64,000 bases of DNA, taken from contig WRHU01000001.1 in NCBI GenBank assembly GCA_009783085.1, positions 192,196 to 256,195 on the forward strand. The letters are read 5' to 3'. The stretch's first letter is position 1. Each line of letters opens with the position of its first letter. A model generated the notes under the pieces. It did not search any database. It was not told the DNA's origin and was given only the letters and a program-made list of their open reading frames with translations. Below are positions 50,490 to 60,203 of this stretch, piece after piece. The DNA is from Coriobacteriia bacterium (GTDB lineage Bacteria; Actinomycetota; Coriobacteriia; Coriobacteriales; UBA8131). Both the position numbers and the translations under genes were made by a program.

Positions 50490-52376
50490 TCAGGCACGGC
50501 TTGCACCTCCTAAGCGTATGTCAACATCACAGGCAGAACACACGCCACATGAGGTGCAGTATTCAAAGGAGCAATCGGGAGTAACCTCGCCTGCACGTGC
50601 TTGCTCATATTCTTGCCAAAGATAGCTTTTATCCACACCGGTTGAGATATGATCCCACGGCAGCGGGTCGTTAGCGTGGAGGCTTTGCTGAGCAATGGCC
50701 TCAAGGCTCACACTACCTTCATCGGCTGCAGTTTTCCATGCGTTCAGGTCAAACTGCTCGCTCCACGCATCAAAACGGGCACCATTGCGCCATGCCCCCT
50801 CTATGACCGAAGCAAGCGTGCGCCCGCCCCGTGCCATGGCTGCCTCAATAAGGCCTGACGACGGGTCATGCCACTGCAAATCGATACCTCGATGCAAGCC
50901 AGAGGATCGCAAAAGCTCAATACGCCGCTCTATCTCCGCAGGCTCCAGATAACCGCACCATTGAAACGGCGTGTGCGGTTTGGGGATAAACACCGCAACG
51001 CTTATGCTCATGCGACAGTTGCCTCGCTGAGTATCATCAACCGCATCTTTGGCAGCCTGATACGCTTTATTGGCAAGCGCGGTTATGCCACGCACGTCAT
51101 CGTCATTTTCGCCGGGCAGGCCAATCATAAAATAAAGCTTGCAGCGCCGCCAGCCAGCGGCATACGCACTCGAAATTGCTTCGATGAGGTCTTCTTCCGT
51201 AACATTTTTGTTAATTACGTCACGGAGCCGCTGCGTACCCGCCTCGGGCGCAAAGGTAAGGCCTGATTTTCTCTCTCCCCCGGCAACAAGCTGCGCCATC
51301 TTGACGCCAAAACCATCAACACGCTGCGAGGGCAAGCCAAGGCGCACCCCTTGCTTATCAAGACAATGGTTAAGGCGCGTAAGTATCTCGGCAATTTGTG
51401 AATGGTCAGTGCTTGACAGAGAGGTGAGCGAAACCTCACTGTAGCCCGTTTGGGCAAGCCCCTCTACTACCGCACGCACCACGGTATCGGCACTCCGCTC
51501 GCGCACCGGGCGGTACAACATACCTGCCTGACAAAACCGACAGCCACGGGTGCAGCCACGCAAAATCTCTATTGCAAGACGGTCGTGCGCAATCTCGGCA
51601 AAGGGAACAAGGGGCAAGGCCACTACGGGTAAGGCATCAAAGTTGGCAACCACCCGCTTTGTGATAGGGGCATTTGCCTGCTCCTCGGCACAGGGCTTAT
51701 GGAAAGCGGGAACGTACATGCCCTCAAGAACTGCAAGACGCTTAAGCGTTTCTGTGCGATTGAGCCCAGCAGCCTTCGCCTGTTGATAGACCTCGGTAAA
51801 CTCAACAATAAACTCCTCTCCCTCGCCGATGCAAAAGGCATCAAAAAAGGGAGCTATGGGCTCAGGATTATAGGCGCAGGGCCCGCCGCCAAAAATAATC
51901 GGATCGTTCTGCGTGCGCTTGGCGGCATACAGCGGAATATTTGCAAGGTCAAGCACCTCAAGGATATTGGTATAGGAAAGCTCATGCGGAAGCGTAATCC
52001 CAACGATGTCAAAGGAGCGCAAGCCACGACAACTCTCGAGGCTAAACAGCGGAATATCTTGTTCGCGCAGCTTGGAAATCATATCAAGCCAGGGCAAATA
52101 CGCACGCTCGACAGTAACGCCCGGCAACCTGCGCATGACATCATAAAGAATGGCAATCGCTTGGTTGGACTGCCCTATCTCATAGGTGTCGGGGTACACC
52201 CAAACAAAATCTACTGCGTTTTCTTTTGTATCTTGACAAGGCGAAGCGGCAAAAAGCTCATGATTTATGTACCGCGCAGGACGCTCAACTTCATTGAGAA
52301 GGGGCTCAATGCGGTGCCAGAGAGAAGCATTTGGAGCCGTATGGGTGGGCGTAGTGGGCACAGAAGACAGAGCCAT
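50490..52376 (-). CDS. TIGR03960 B12-binding-like radical-SAM protein
   Basis: The 628-residue protein has an N-terminal B12-binding-like domain (DFVWVYPDTYEIGQSNQAIAILYDVM, GITLPHELSYTNILEVLDLANIPL), the radical-SAM cluster motif RGCTRGCRFCQAGMLYRPVRERS (CxxxCxxC), and a C-terminal Cys-rich ending (DCSFEYCTSCGVCSACDVDIRLGG). This matches TIGR03960, found in many Gram-positive bacteria with TIGR03936 and often near rng and ribosomal-protein genes. The substrate is unknown. The start codon follows the DUF697 gene by two bases. Confidence 0.9.
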   Translation of the reverse strand: MALSSVPTTPTHTAPNASLWHRIEPLLNEVERPARYINHELFAASPCQDTKENAVDFVWVYPDTYEIGQSNQAIAILYDVMRRLPGVTVERAYLPWLDMISKLREQDIPLFSLESCRGLRSFDIVGITLPHELSYTNILEVLDLANIPLYAAKRTQNDPIIFGGGPCAYNPEPIAPFFDAFCIGEGEEFIVEFTEVYQQAKAAGLNRTETLKRLAVLEGMYVPAFHKPCAEEQANAPITKRVVANFDALPVVALPLVPFAEIAHDRLAIEILRGCTRGCRFCQAGMLYRPVRERSADTVVRAVVEGLAQTGYSEVSLTSLSSTDHSQIAEILTRLNHCLDKQGVRLGLPSQRVDGFGVKMAQLVAGGERKSGLTFAPEAGTQRLRDVINKNVTEEDLIEAISSAYAAGWRRCKLYFMIGLPGENDDDVRGITALANKAYQAAKDAVDDTQRGNCRMSISVAVFIPKPHTPFQWCGYLEPAEIERRIELLRSSGLHRGIDLQWHDPSSGLIEAAMARGGRTLASVIEGAWRNGARFDAWSEQFDLNAWKTAADEGSVSLEAIAQQSLHANDPLPWDHISTGVDKSYLWQEYEQARAGEVTPDCSFEYCTSCGVCSACDVDIRLGGASRA

Positions 52377-52378
52377 GC

Positions 52379-53503
52379 TTACTGCTCGCTTGGTGCTTGG
52401 GTAGGTGTTACCGTAGGCGATGCAGCAGATGGTGAAGTAGGCGATGCAGCAGATGGTGAGGCAGCAGATGGTGAGGCAGGCGATAGCGTAGGTGATAAAG
52501 AGTCGTTTTGCTCGGACGGCACAGGGGGCAAAGAGCCCTTGGAGGCTTTTTGCTTATCATCTGCGGCAGGTAAGGCAATAATCTGCCCGCCCTGTTGCCT
52601 GCTGTACAACTCTAAAGCAGCGTGGCCTATGCCAAGCGTCGCAGAATAAGCAACGCCCATACGAACAGCAAAACCAGCGACGTTAACCCTGCTCACTACT
52701 GCTCTTACCAAGGCTCGTGCTCCAAAAGAACCAGCGACAATAGCCCCCATTTCTTTGAAGCGAGCAACGCCAACAGGCAGACCGTACAAAGACGCAATCT
52801 GAGAAACGAGCCTCATTTGATTGAGCGTTAAGACGGGCATGTCGGCACCAGGAACAAAAGCTATTGCAGAAACTAATCCGTTTTCGAGCGAAGCTTTTTG
52901 GGTCAAGGCAAGTGCAACGGCACGACGCATAAAGGGGTAGGCTTGCGCAAGCGCAATCCGACTTTTTTCAAGCTTTTTTGCAACCGTGCTTGCAAGCTCA
53001 TCAAAAACGGTTTCAAAGTCGCCCTCAGAAAGACGGACTTTCTTATCTACTCCCTTGCCCGCCGACACCAAAACAGTGGGCACCGGAATAACCGTAGGAA
53101 GCTGATCTGCCTCATTTGACAAACGTATTTGCGACGGAAGCGCTGCAGGATTGGTGGTAAAAACTACCACTGCAGAAGCGAGTGTGTGCGCACGCGTAAT
53201 AAGCTCGCCCGTGCGAAAGCTTTCACCCGCAACAATAAGAGCCAGATCAGCGGCGGGCAAATCGGCAAGAGCAAGGCTTAAGGCTTCAGCATCTCCGTAA
53301 GAACGCACGTGTACTACCACATGGTCAGTTTGAGGACGCAGTTTTTCTCGCACCGCCAAAATAAAACTTTTGGGCACCGTTTTGTCCACAAAAACCAGTA
53401 CGCTCGCCGTTTTGTTGCCACCTGCATAGATGTCTTCCCCAGCAGATTTTATCGTCTTAATACTGGCTAAAGCAGTAGAAAGTATATCTTGTTTTTTAGC
53501 CAT
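52379..53503 (-). CDS. DUF697-like protein with Ser/Pro/Ala repeat tail
   Basis: The 374-residue protein has an N-terminal Rossmann-like region (ASVLVFVDKTVPKSFILAVREKL, LALIVAGESF) and a C-terminal segment that resembles DUF697 (ENGLVSAIAFVPGADMPVLTLNQMRLVSQIASLYG, a helical membrane-associated domain). The last ~50 residues are a repeat of SPSAASPT type, from a 21-bp DNA repeat (about 52400-52500). It sits between rodA and the radical-SAM gene in the elongasome region. The role is unknown; the DUF697 assignment is by pattern memory. Confidence 0.7.
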   Translation of the reverse strand: MAKKQDILSTALASIKTIKSAGEDIYAGGNKTASVLVFVDKTVPKSFILAVREKLRPQTDHVVVHVRSYGDAEALSLALADLPAADLALIVAGESFRTGELITRAHTLASAVVVFTTNPAALPSQIRLSNEADQLPTVIPVPTVLVSAGKGVDKKVRLSEGDFETVFDELASTVAKKLEKSRIALAQAYPFMRRAVALALTQKASLENGLVSAIAFVPGADMPVLTLNQMRLVSQIASLYGLPVGVARFKEMGAIVAGSFGARALVRAVVSRVNVAGFAVRMGVAYSATLGIGHAALELYSRQQGGQIIALPAADDKQKASKGSLPPVPSEQNDSLSPTLSPASPSAASPSAASPTSPSAASPTVTPTQAPSEQ

Positions 53504-53517
53504 TGCAGAACACCTCG

Positions 53518-54723
53518 CTAGACTTTCTTTCGCGTTTTATTATCGCGGTGCGCCCACACCGAGCACAAGAGCCCAAGGCACACAAAGTTGACTAACATAA
53601 ACGACGAACCATAACTCACAAAGGGCAGAGGAATGCCCGTAATGGGCATCATGCCCATCGTCATTCCTATGTTTTGAAATACGTGAAATACCCACATGCC
53701 CGTAACGCCAGCTGCGATAAGCGTGCCAAAGGAATCTCTGGCGGCAAAGGCAATGGTGAGCGAAACAAAAAACAAAAGAATATACAAGGCGATAAGCGCC
53801 ACACTGCCCACAAAACCGAATTGTTGCGCAAGGACACAGAAAATGAAATCAGTGGCATATTCGGGCAAAAAGTTGAGCTCTGCTTGGGAGGCGTTGCCAA
53901 AGCCCTCACCAAAAAGACCGCCCGAACCTATAGCGATTTTTGATTGCCGCAGATTGTAGCTAATGCCTGTGGGGTCAATGTCATTATTAAGAAAAACCAG
54001 AATACGATTTTTTTGATACTCCTTAATAAGCGTATCAACTCCCAGCACGTTATCAAGAAAACCGTCGAGCGCAATAATAAATATCAGCGCAGCTATCATG
54101 CCTACTATGGTGAGAATGAGCCACTTACGGTTCGCTCCGCCTGCAAAAAGTACCACCATTGCTACTACTAAAAAGACCAGGGCAGTACCCATATCAGGTT
54201 GCAGCATAACGCCGATAACAGGAAGCATGAGCAAGCCAAGCGCAAGAAAATACTCACGTCCGTCATTGATGTGCCCTCGGTATTTTCCTACCAGCGCAGC
54301 TCCAAATAAAATCATGAGGGGCTTGGCAAACTCGCTTGGCTGAAGCCGTAAGCCAAAAAGGCTTATCCAGTTGGTCGCTCCGTTGATATTAACGCCCAGG
54401 CCCGGAACAAGGGGCAAAAGGACGAGGAACATAGAAACAATAAGAAGCGGAAAGGCAAAGGTCGAAAGTTTTTGATAATCAAACGCCCATAGCGCCCCCA
54501 TAATCACGAGTCCTATTCCCACACCAGTAAGTTGACGTGAAAAGGCATAATCAGGGTTATCCAAAATGGCAGAATAGACAATCAGCAACCCATACGCAAG
54601 CAGCGCAGCCGTAACAAAGAGCAGCGGAAAGTTGATGCTCGCCAAAACGCGACGACCAAGTGAGGCGGCGTTAATTTCACGCGAGCCTGCATTTTGTTGC
54701 TTAAGAAGTGGTGATATAGGCAT
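53518..54723 (-). CDS. rodA: Cell-elongation peptidoglycan glycosyltransferase RodA
   Basis: The 401-residue SEDS protein has about ten membrane segments and the motifs GATNWISLFGLRLQPSEFAK, LQPDMGTALVF, NNDIDPTGISYNLRQSKIAIGSGGLFGEGFGNASQAELNFLPEYATDFIF and GIPLPFVSYGSSFM. It joins lipid II units in lateral wall growth with the transpeptidase MrdA, encoded four bases upstream. The ATG at 54723 is chosen; the longer frame overlaps mrdA. It belongs to the mreBCD-mrdA-rodA group. Confidence 0.96.
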   Translation of the reverse strand: MPISPLLKQQNAGSREINAASLGRRVLASINFPLLFVTAALLAYGLLIVYSAILDNPDYAFSRQLTGVGIGLVIMGALWAFDYQKLSTFAFPLLIVSMFLVLLPLVPGLGVNINGATNWISLFGLRLQPSEFAKPLMILFGAALVGKYRGHINDGREYFLALGLLMLPVIGVMLQPDMGTALVFLVVAMVVLFAGGANRKWLILTIVGMIAALIFIIALDGFLDNVLGVDTLIKEYQKNRILVFLNNDIDPTGISYNLRQSKIAIGSGGLFGEGFGNASQAELNFLPEYATDFIFCVLAQQFGFVGSVALIALYILLFFVSLTIAFAARDSFGTLIAAGVTGMWVFHVFQNIGMTMGMMPITGIPLPFVSYGSSFMLVNFVCLGLLCSVWAHRDNKTRKKV

Positions 54724-54727
54724 CTGT

Positions 54728-56812
54728 CTATCGCTCACCGTCCGATTCCGATTTACGCGCAACAATCGCTCCGAGTTTTTTATTATAGATTGCTGCAAAG
54801 GTATGCAATACTCCCATGATAGCAGTAGACGAGCCTTGTCCGCCTTCCTCAATAAGACAAGCAACACAATATTCAGGGTCATAGACGGGGCCGTAAGCAA
54901 CAAACCACGCATACGGGTCTTTTCCGGCTACCTCCGCCGTGCCTGATTTACCTGCAATATCTACGGGTATGGGGCTAAAGATTTTCTCACGGTTTACAAC
55001 ACGCATGAGCCCGTCGATAACACGGTTGAGTGCGGCATCGCTAAACTCAGGCTGCGTTTCGTCGGGCTCGAGTTTATGGGAAACAACATCGTTGCCGTCC
55101 TTGTCGATAACTTTATGGAAAATATGCGGTTTGACCGCCTCGCGGCGAGCAATTGTTGCATAGCCATTTGCGATTTGCAGCGGAGTTACCAAGATATCGC
55201 CCTGGCCAATGCACATATTGGTCATATCACCGGGCTGCCATTGGGATTCCTCTGGCGTATCTGGAAAGGCGTCGTGCTTCCATGCTGCCGTTGGCACGCG
55301 TCCTCGTCCTTCTCCGGGCAAATCTATACCCGTGCGTTGGCCAAAGCCCCACGTTCTTATGTAGTCTTGAAACACGTCTTCCTTTTCATCATCGGGCAAG
55401 GCGTACCAGCGCTTATGAAACTCGGCACCCACGTTGTAAAAAAAGATGTCGCACGAATGATTGATAGCCTCTTCAAGGCCAACCCAACCATGTCCGCCCG
55501 GATAAATCCAGCAGCGCTGTCCCCATTCCTTGCCATATTTATCCCAGAAGCCTTTGCACTCATGGTGTATGTCGCCTTGGATAACACCAAAATTCAAGCC
55601 CGCCATGCTCGAAAAGGCCTTAAAGGTTGAGGCAGCTGGATATAGGCCAGAAATGACCCGGTTATTGAGCGGATAATTCGAAGTCTTTTTGGTAAGCTGC
55701 TCCCACAAGTCGCTTGAGATGCCACCGATGAGATCGGCAGGGTTAAAGGTAGGATAACTTGATGCGGCAAGCACGCCACCCTCTTTAACATCAAGGCAAA
55801 TAAGAGCACCGGCTCGCGCATTGTCATTGTCGCTGCTGCGCGCCGCAATAATGGTTTCCATCAAAATGCGATCGGTTTCTTTTTGGAGCTTTGAGTCAAT
55901 GGTGAGGCATACGTCGTTGCCACTTGTGGGCTCAATTTCGTTAATGAGCTCAATGGGGAGCCCTGAGGAATCAACCTTGTAGGTGCGAGTGCCCGGAACG
56001 CCGCGCAAAATACGATCAAAGGCATATTCCGCTCCGTCTTTTCCTACCACATCTCCTCGCTCAAATTGAACAACATCCCACGTTATCTGACTTTTGAGCT
56101 GGTCTTCGGTAACGGGGCCGGTATAGCCTAAGATATGCGCTGCAGTATTACCGAGCGGATAATGGCGCATGGTGCGCTTTTCGATATTAACCCCTTCAAA
56201 CAACGTAGGGTGTTCTTTGATAAAGGCAACGGTACGCATGGGAACATCGTGGGCTATAATGCGGTCTGCCTGCACACCTGCTGCATCGTTGCGTATGTTA
56301 CGGCGCAACACGCCTTTGGGGATTCCCAAAATGAGAGAAAGCCGATGCACAAGGCCACGGGTTTCAAGTATGCTTTTTTTACAGGTAAGCACAATGGAGG
56401 CACGATTGGTAATAAGCTCAACACCATTGCGGTCAAGGATGCGTCCTCGAAACGCCGGTGTCGAAACATCTCTTGTCATGTTATCGGTGGCCTCTGCAGA
56501 GTATTTATCAGAAGAGATTACCTGCATGGTCCAAAGCTTAACCGTTAGCGTGCCAAAGAGTACGGCAACCAAAGCACCAAAAGCATAAAAGCGACCTCTG
56601 CGGTCAGGCCCACCCTTGAGGGGCGCCATATTGCCCGCACGTCCCAAACGATTGACATCTTGCATGTCGTAGGTGCCGGTGCGCTCAAAGCTCATGCCAG
56701 AAACAGGGTCGGTTTTGTATTTGCCATAAATAAACCATGCCACTATAGCGACAACCATGACAACAACAAAGACAGAAATGCCTATGATAGCAGCGATAAG
56801 ATACACGTTCAT
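54728..56812 (-). CDS. mrdA: Penicillin-binding protein 2 (elongasome transpeptidase)
   Basis: The ATG at 56812 (MNVYLIAAIIGIS) lies one base after the mreD stop. The 694-residue protein has two hydrophobic segments (about 3-29 and 72-92), a PBP dimerisation domain (FRGRILDRNGVELI) and a transpeptidase domain with SxxK in LYPAASTFKAFSS, SxN-like NHSCDIFFYN and KSGTAEV. The first box reads AASTFK instead of the common PGSTFK. It crosslinks lateral wall peptidoglycan with RodA. The extra N-terminal membrane segment is unusual and could anchor it twice. Confidence 0.94.
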   Translation of the reverse strand: MNVYLIAAIIGISVFVVVMVVAIVAWFIYGKYKTDPVSGMSFERTGTYDMQDVNRLGRAGNMAPLKGGPDRRGRFYAFGALVAVLFGTLTVKLWTMQVISSDKYSAEATDNMTRDVSTPAFRGRILDRNGVELITNRASIVLTCKKSILETRGLVHRLSLILGIPKGVLRRNIRNDAAGVQADRIIAHDVPMRTVAFIKEHPTLFEGVNIEKRTMRHYPLGNTAAHILGYTGPVTEDQLKSQITWDVVQFERGDVVGKDGAEYAFDRILRGVPGTRTYKVDSSGLPIELINEIEPTSGNDVCLTIDSKLQKETDRILMETIIAARSSDNDNARAGALICLDVKEGGVLAASSYPTFNPADLIGGISSDLWEQLTKKTSNYPLNNRVISGLYPAASTFKAFSSMAGLNFGVIQGDIHHECKGFWDKYGKEWGQRCWIYPGGHGWVGLEEAINHSCDIFFYNVGAEFHKRWYALPDDEKEDVFQDYIRTWGFGQRTGIDLPGEGRGRVPTAAWKHDAFPDTPEESQWQPGDMTNMCIGQGDILVTPLQIANGYATIARREAVKPHIFHKVIDKDGNDVVSHKLEPDETQPEFSDAALNRVIDGLMRVVNREKIFSPIPVDIAGKSGTAEVAGKDPYAWFVAYGPVYDPEYCVACLIEEGGQGSSTAIMGVLHTFAAIYNKKLGAIVARKSESDGER

Positions 56813-56813
56813 G

Positions 56814-57455
56814 CTAACGAATCTTTCGCTCGGAAGTCCACTTCTTGGCAAAGGGCGACTTGTTCTTGGCAGCTTTTTTTGCTTTTTGAGCCTGCTTTGA
56901 ATCAAGCCCTGCAAGTGCAGTTCTTTTCTTCGCCTCAGGCTTGCGCGGCACGAGCTTGGCTACAGACAAAACAATCAATACTAAAATGGTTTCAAAAAGA
57001 GCACCCGGCAGGGCTCTAAAGAGGAGTGAATGCACTATATTGGCATCGTAGCCAATAATCGCAAGCGCAACAGCGTGTAAGACCTCCGCTAAGAAAATAG
57101 CGACCGCTGCCACAAAGAGCTCAATAAGCCAGTTGCTCTCAAACGAACCTCGGTTAAGCGTGCTTAGAGTGTAGCCCATAACCGTGAGGATAAGAGCCAT
57201 AATTCCCAGTGGTCCTTGCGAGAAGAGGTCAAAGGCAAAACCGAGAACAAAGCCATACACACTTGAGCGCGTGGGGGTATTAGTAAGAGCAACAACACAC
57301 ACCGCAACCATAATGAAGTTGGGAACAACGCCTGCAATCGAAATGTGTGGCGCTACCGCTATCTGCAAAATGAAGGCAAGAATACCAAGAACGATCACCG
57401 TAATGAGATGCTGTCGTCTTGAGGAGGCCGCGAGTTCAACAGGGGCATTTATCAT
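56814..57455 (-). CDS. mreD: Rod-shape protein MreD
   Basis: The 213-residue protein has five to six membrane segments (for example HLITVIVLGILAFILQIAV and GVVPNFIMVAVCVVAL) and the MreD pattern VYGFVLGFAFDLFSQGPLGIMAL. A basic tail (SKQAQKAKKAAKNKSPFAKK) follows. Its ATG overlaps the mreC stop (TAATG). It connects the MreC and MreB parts of the elongasome. Confidence 0.92.
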   Translation of the reverse strand: MINAPVELAASSRRQHLITVIVLGILAFILQIAVAPHISIAGVVPNFIMVAVCVVALTNTPTRSSVYGFVLGFAFDLFSQGPLGIMALILTVMGYTLSTLNRGSFESNWLIELFVAAVAIFLAEVLHAVALAIIGYDANIVHSLLFRALPGALFETILVLIVLSVAKLVPRKPEAKKRTALAGLDSKQAQKAKKAAKNKSPFAKKWTSERKIR

Positions 57456-58516
57456 TAGTTCCCCCTCGCAGAGCGTGCGCTCGAGTTGGCAGATGTGTCT
57501 GACGATTGCGACCCACCACTGTTTTGAGTGTCGTCGTTTTGCGCCTGCTGTGCTGGTTGTCCACCCTGTACGCTCAGCACGTCTTGTGTGTTTTGGTTTG
57601 TGTCTGGCGATTGTGCGTCATCTGGGTTTTCCTCGCCGTCTTTTTTGGACTCGGCGAGGGCATCAGGGTTCCAACTCACCTCAGACTGCCTGCCCGTCAT
57701 AACAAATACTTCTTCATAGGTGTCAACTCGTTTGACGGGTGTAATGACAATCGTTTGATACACATCGGAGGAATCATGGGATACGCTGGCAACAACGCCA
57801 ATAATAAGGCCTTTTGGATAGACACCGCCAGCACCCGAGGTAATAACCGCATCGCCTTGCTTTACAGGAGCGGCGAGCGGTATGAGATCGAGATACAAAA
57901 GTCCTTCCGATGAGCCAGAAACAACACCCTCGGTACGACTCGATTGCAAAAAGACAGCAACACCACTGCGCTGATCCATAAGCAGGCGCACCGTTGAGCT
58001 AAACAAGCCCACCGTTTCGACCTGCCCCAGCAATCCATCTGCATTCATAACGGGCATACCAATACTGAGGCCATCAGAAGTACCTTTGTTGATGGTTATA
58101 GTGCGGTTCCAAGAATCGGTGGTACGAGAAATAACCCGCGCCGTGGTACCCGAAAGCGAATAAGCATCAACAACATCAAGCAACCGAGCAAGACGCTCAT
58201 TTTCAATACGATATTCCTCAAGGCGCAAGGTAAGCGCAAGCAGCTCCTCATTGCGAGCACGCAGCTCAGCAATATCTTCTTCGGAAGTTGTTATCTCATC
58301 GACTGTTTTTCGGACCTCGTCGGCTGGAACGCCAACAAAGGTGCCTGCCTGCTGCAGCGGAGCGGCAAGAGTAAGCGAGGCGGCGCGCACGCTGTGAAGC
58401 GGGCCGGTAGGCTCTTCAAGTATCCAAACGGTCATCATTACAACCGAAAGCAGGCTGAGGATAATCGTGACGATCCCCGCCGAAACACGTTTCGGTCTTT
58501 TAGGGGCAAGCGCCAT
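57455..58516 (-). CDS. mreC: Rod-shape protein MreC
   Basis: The 353-residue protein has one N-terminal membrane segment (IVTIILSLLSVVMMTVWIL), a coiled coil and the typical beta-domain (VISRTTDSWNRTITINKGTSDGLSIGMPVMNADGLLGQVETVG, VLLMDQRSGVAVFLQ-like and GDAVITSGAGGVYPKGLIIGVV). The last 60 residues are Asp/Gln/Ser-rich and probably disordered. It organises the wall-synthesis enzymes outside the membrane. mreB lies 17 bases upstream. Confidence 0.95.
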   Translation of the reverse strand: MALAPKRPKRVSAGIVTIILSLLSVVMMTVWILEEPTGPLHSVRAASLTLAAPLQQAGTFVGVPADEVRKTVDEITTSEEDIAELRARNEELLALTLRLEEYRIENERLARLLDVVDAYSLSGTTARVISRTTDSWNRTITINKGTSDGLSIGMPVMNADGLLGQVETVGLFSSTVRLLMDQRSGVAVFLQSSRTEGVVSGSSEGLLYLDLIPLAAPVKQGDAVITSGAGGVYPKGLIIGVVASVSHDSSDVYQTIVITPVKRVDTYEEVFVMTGRQSEVSWNPDALAESKKDGEENPDDAQSPDTNQNTQDVLSVQGGQPAQQAQNDDTQNSGGSQSSDTSANSSARSARGN

Positions 58517-58533
58517 AGAAAAGGCGACCTTTC

Positions 58534-59574
58534 TTATCGCTGGGTATACGAACGTTGCAGGGCATCTGGATTCTCCAGAGCCATTAGGCAGCCCATAACA
58601 ACGTTGATAAATGCGGTATCAGAAATATAAACCGGTACTTCAAGCTCACGCGTCAAGAAGCCATCAAACATCTTGAGCAAACCGCCACCGCCCGTAAGCA
58701 AAATACCATTGGTGATAATATCGGCCGCAAGGTCGGGGTCGGTTTCAAGGAAGGTTTCTTTGATGGCGATAAGCACGTCATGCAAAGGACCTCGCAAACC
58801 GTCGCGCACGTCCTCTGATTGAATAAGCTCGCTACGCGGGAGATTGGTAGCCAAATCACGGCCAGAGATTTCCATATCAAGCTCGCCTGAGGCGATAGGC
58901 ATGGCCGAGCCGATGCCGATTTTGATGTCCTCTGCCGTGCGAACGCCAACATTAAGACCATACACATCGCGAATATGACGCGCAATTGCCTCATCAAACT
59001 CGTTGCCTGCAATGCGCAAAGAACGCGAAGCTACAATGCCACCAAGTGAGATAACGGCAATTTCTGTTGTACCGCCACCCACGTCGATAACCATAGAGCC
59101 GGTGGGCTCTTCAACAGGCAAGCCAGCACCGATGGCAGCAGCCATAGGCTCCTCAAGCAAAAACGCCTGACGCGCTCCCGCCTGAATAGTTGCCTCAAAA
59201 ACGGCACGTTTCTCAACGGAGGTAACGCCACAGGGAATACAAATAACAATGCGAGGCTTTGGTTGCCACACGCGGGTTTTGGGATTTGCCTTGTTAATGA
59301 AATACGAGAGCATCGCCTCGGTAACGTCATAATCAGCGATAACGCCGTCTGACAAAGGGCGCTCAACCGAAATATTGCCCGGATTACGTCCAATCATCTC
59401 GCGCGCTTCGCTGCCAACCGAGATAACACGATTGACCTCGGTGTCAACGGCAACAACTGACGGCTCGTTAAGAACAACGCCCTCGCCTGCTACGGCAACA
59501 AGCGTGTTGGCCGTGCCCAGGTCGATGGCCATGTCGCAGCTCCACTGGCTAAATACATTATCAAGAAACGACAT
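58534..59574 (-). CDS. mreB: Actin-like rod-shape protein MreB
   Basis: The 346-residue protein carries the actin-type ATPase motifs DMAIDLGTANTLV, VSVEKRAVFEATIQAGARQAFLLEEPMAAAIGAGLP, GSMVIDVGGGTTEIAVISLGG and GILLTGGGGLLK. It forms membrane filaments that direct lateral wall synthesis, so the cell is likely rod shaped at some stage. It leads the mreBCD-mrdA-rodA unit. Confidence 0.97.
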   Translation of the reverse strand: MSFLDNVFSQWSCDMAIDLGTANTLVAVAGEGVVLNEPSVVAVDTEVNRVISVGSEAREMIGRNPGNISVERPLSDGVIADYDVTEAMLSYFINKANPKTRVWQPKPRIVICIPCGVTSVEKRAVFEATIQAGARQAFLLEEPMAAAIGAGLPVEEPTGSMVIDVGGGTTEIAVISLGGIVASRSLRIAGNEFDEAIARHIRDVYGLNVGVRTAEDIKIGIGSAMPIASGELDMEISGRDLATNLPRSELIQSEDVRDGLRGPLHDVLIAIKETFLETDPDLAADIITNGILLTGGGGLLKMFDGFLTRELEVPVYISDTAFINVVMGCLMALENPDALQRSYTQR

Positions 59575-59686
59575 AGTCGCCCAAAACTCCTAACTTAAGC
59601 TGCTTTTTGCAGCCAGAATAATATCTCGACACTTTTATCGAGAGTAAGAAACGATTTATTTTACCACATAAGCCCCGCTATCGTTT

Positions 59687-59705
59687 GGGGTTTTATAAAA
59701 ACCCC
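59687..59705. terminator. AT-rich hairpin between ndk and mreB
   Basis: GGGGTTTT and AAAACCCC pair over eight bases with a three-base loop in the 197-base gap. It may end the ndk transcript before mreB. Confidence 0.45.
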
Positions 59706-59732
59706 CGTAGAATTCGGCATTGAGGCGCCGGC

Positions 59733-59751
59733 AAAAGTGTCAAATCGACAC
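59733..59751 (-). terminator. Weak terminator of the ndk transcript
   Basis: On the minus strand GTGTC and GACAC form a 5-bp stem followed by TTTT, about 20 bases after the ndk stop. Confidence 0.4.
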
Positions 59752-59771
59752 GGTGCGCTCAAGCCTCTTTC

Positions 59772-60182
59772 TTAGGAAAAATCTGGAAAAAAGATACCAA
59801 TTTCGCGCTGGGCAGATTCCGGTGAGTCGGAGCCGTGGATTACATTTGCATCCATAACGAGCCCAAAATCGCCGCGAATAGTGCCCGGAGCAGCATCTTT
59901 AGGATTGGTAGCCCCCATGAGCTTACGGCAAATAACTACAGCGTCCTCGCCAGAAAGCACCATTTTTACTACTGCACCCGAGGTAATGTACTTTACCAGA
60001 CCCTCGTAAAACGGCTTGCCCTCGTGCTCGGCATAATTTGCCGCTGCCTGCTCGGGCGTAACGTTTGCAAGCTCAAGGCGCTCAAGGTTAAGACCCACAC
60101 GCTCAAAACGGGCAATAATCTCGCCAATATGACGGTTGGAAACCGCATCAGGCTTTAACATGACATACGTTTTTTCTTGCAT
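59772..60182 (-). CDS. ndk: Nucleoside diphosphate kinase
   Basis: The 136-residue enzyme has TYVMLKPDAVSNRHIGEII, ATNPKDAAPGTIRGDFG and the active-site motif NVIHGSDSPESAQREI with the phosphohistidine. It transfers gamma-phosphate between nucleoside di- and triphosphates. It follows the TPR-protein gene by 21 bases on the minus strand. Confidence 0.97.
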   Translation of the reverse strand: MQEKTYVMLKPDAVSNRHIGEIIARFERVGLNLERLELANVTPEQAAANYAEHEGKPFYEGLVKYITSGAVVKMVLSGEDAVVICRKLMGATNPKDAAPGTIRGDFGLVMDANVIHGSDSPESAQREIGIFFPDFS

Positions 60183-60203
60183 AATCTACCCTTCTGTAAG
60201 AAT

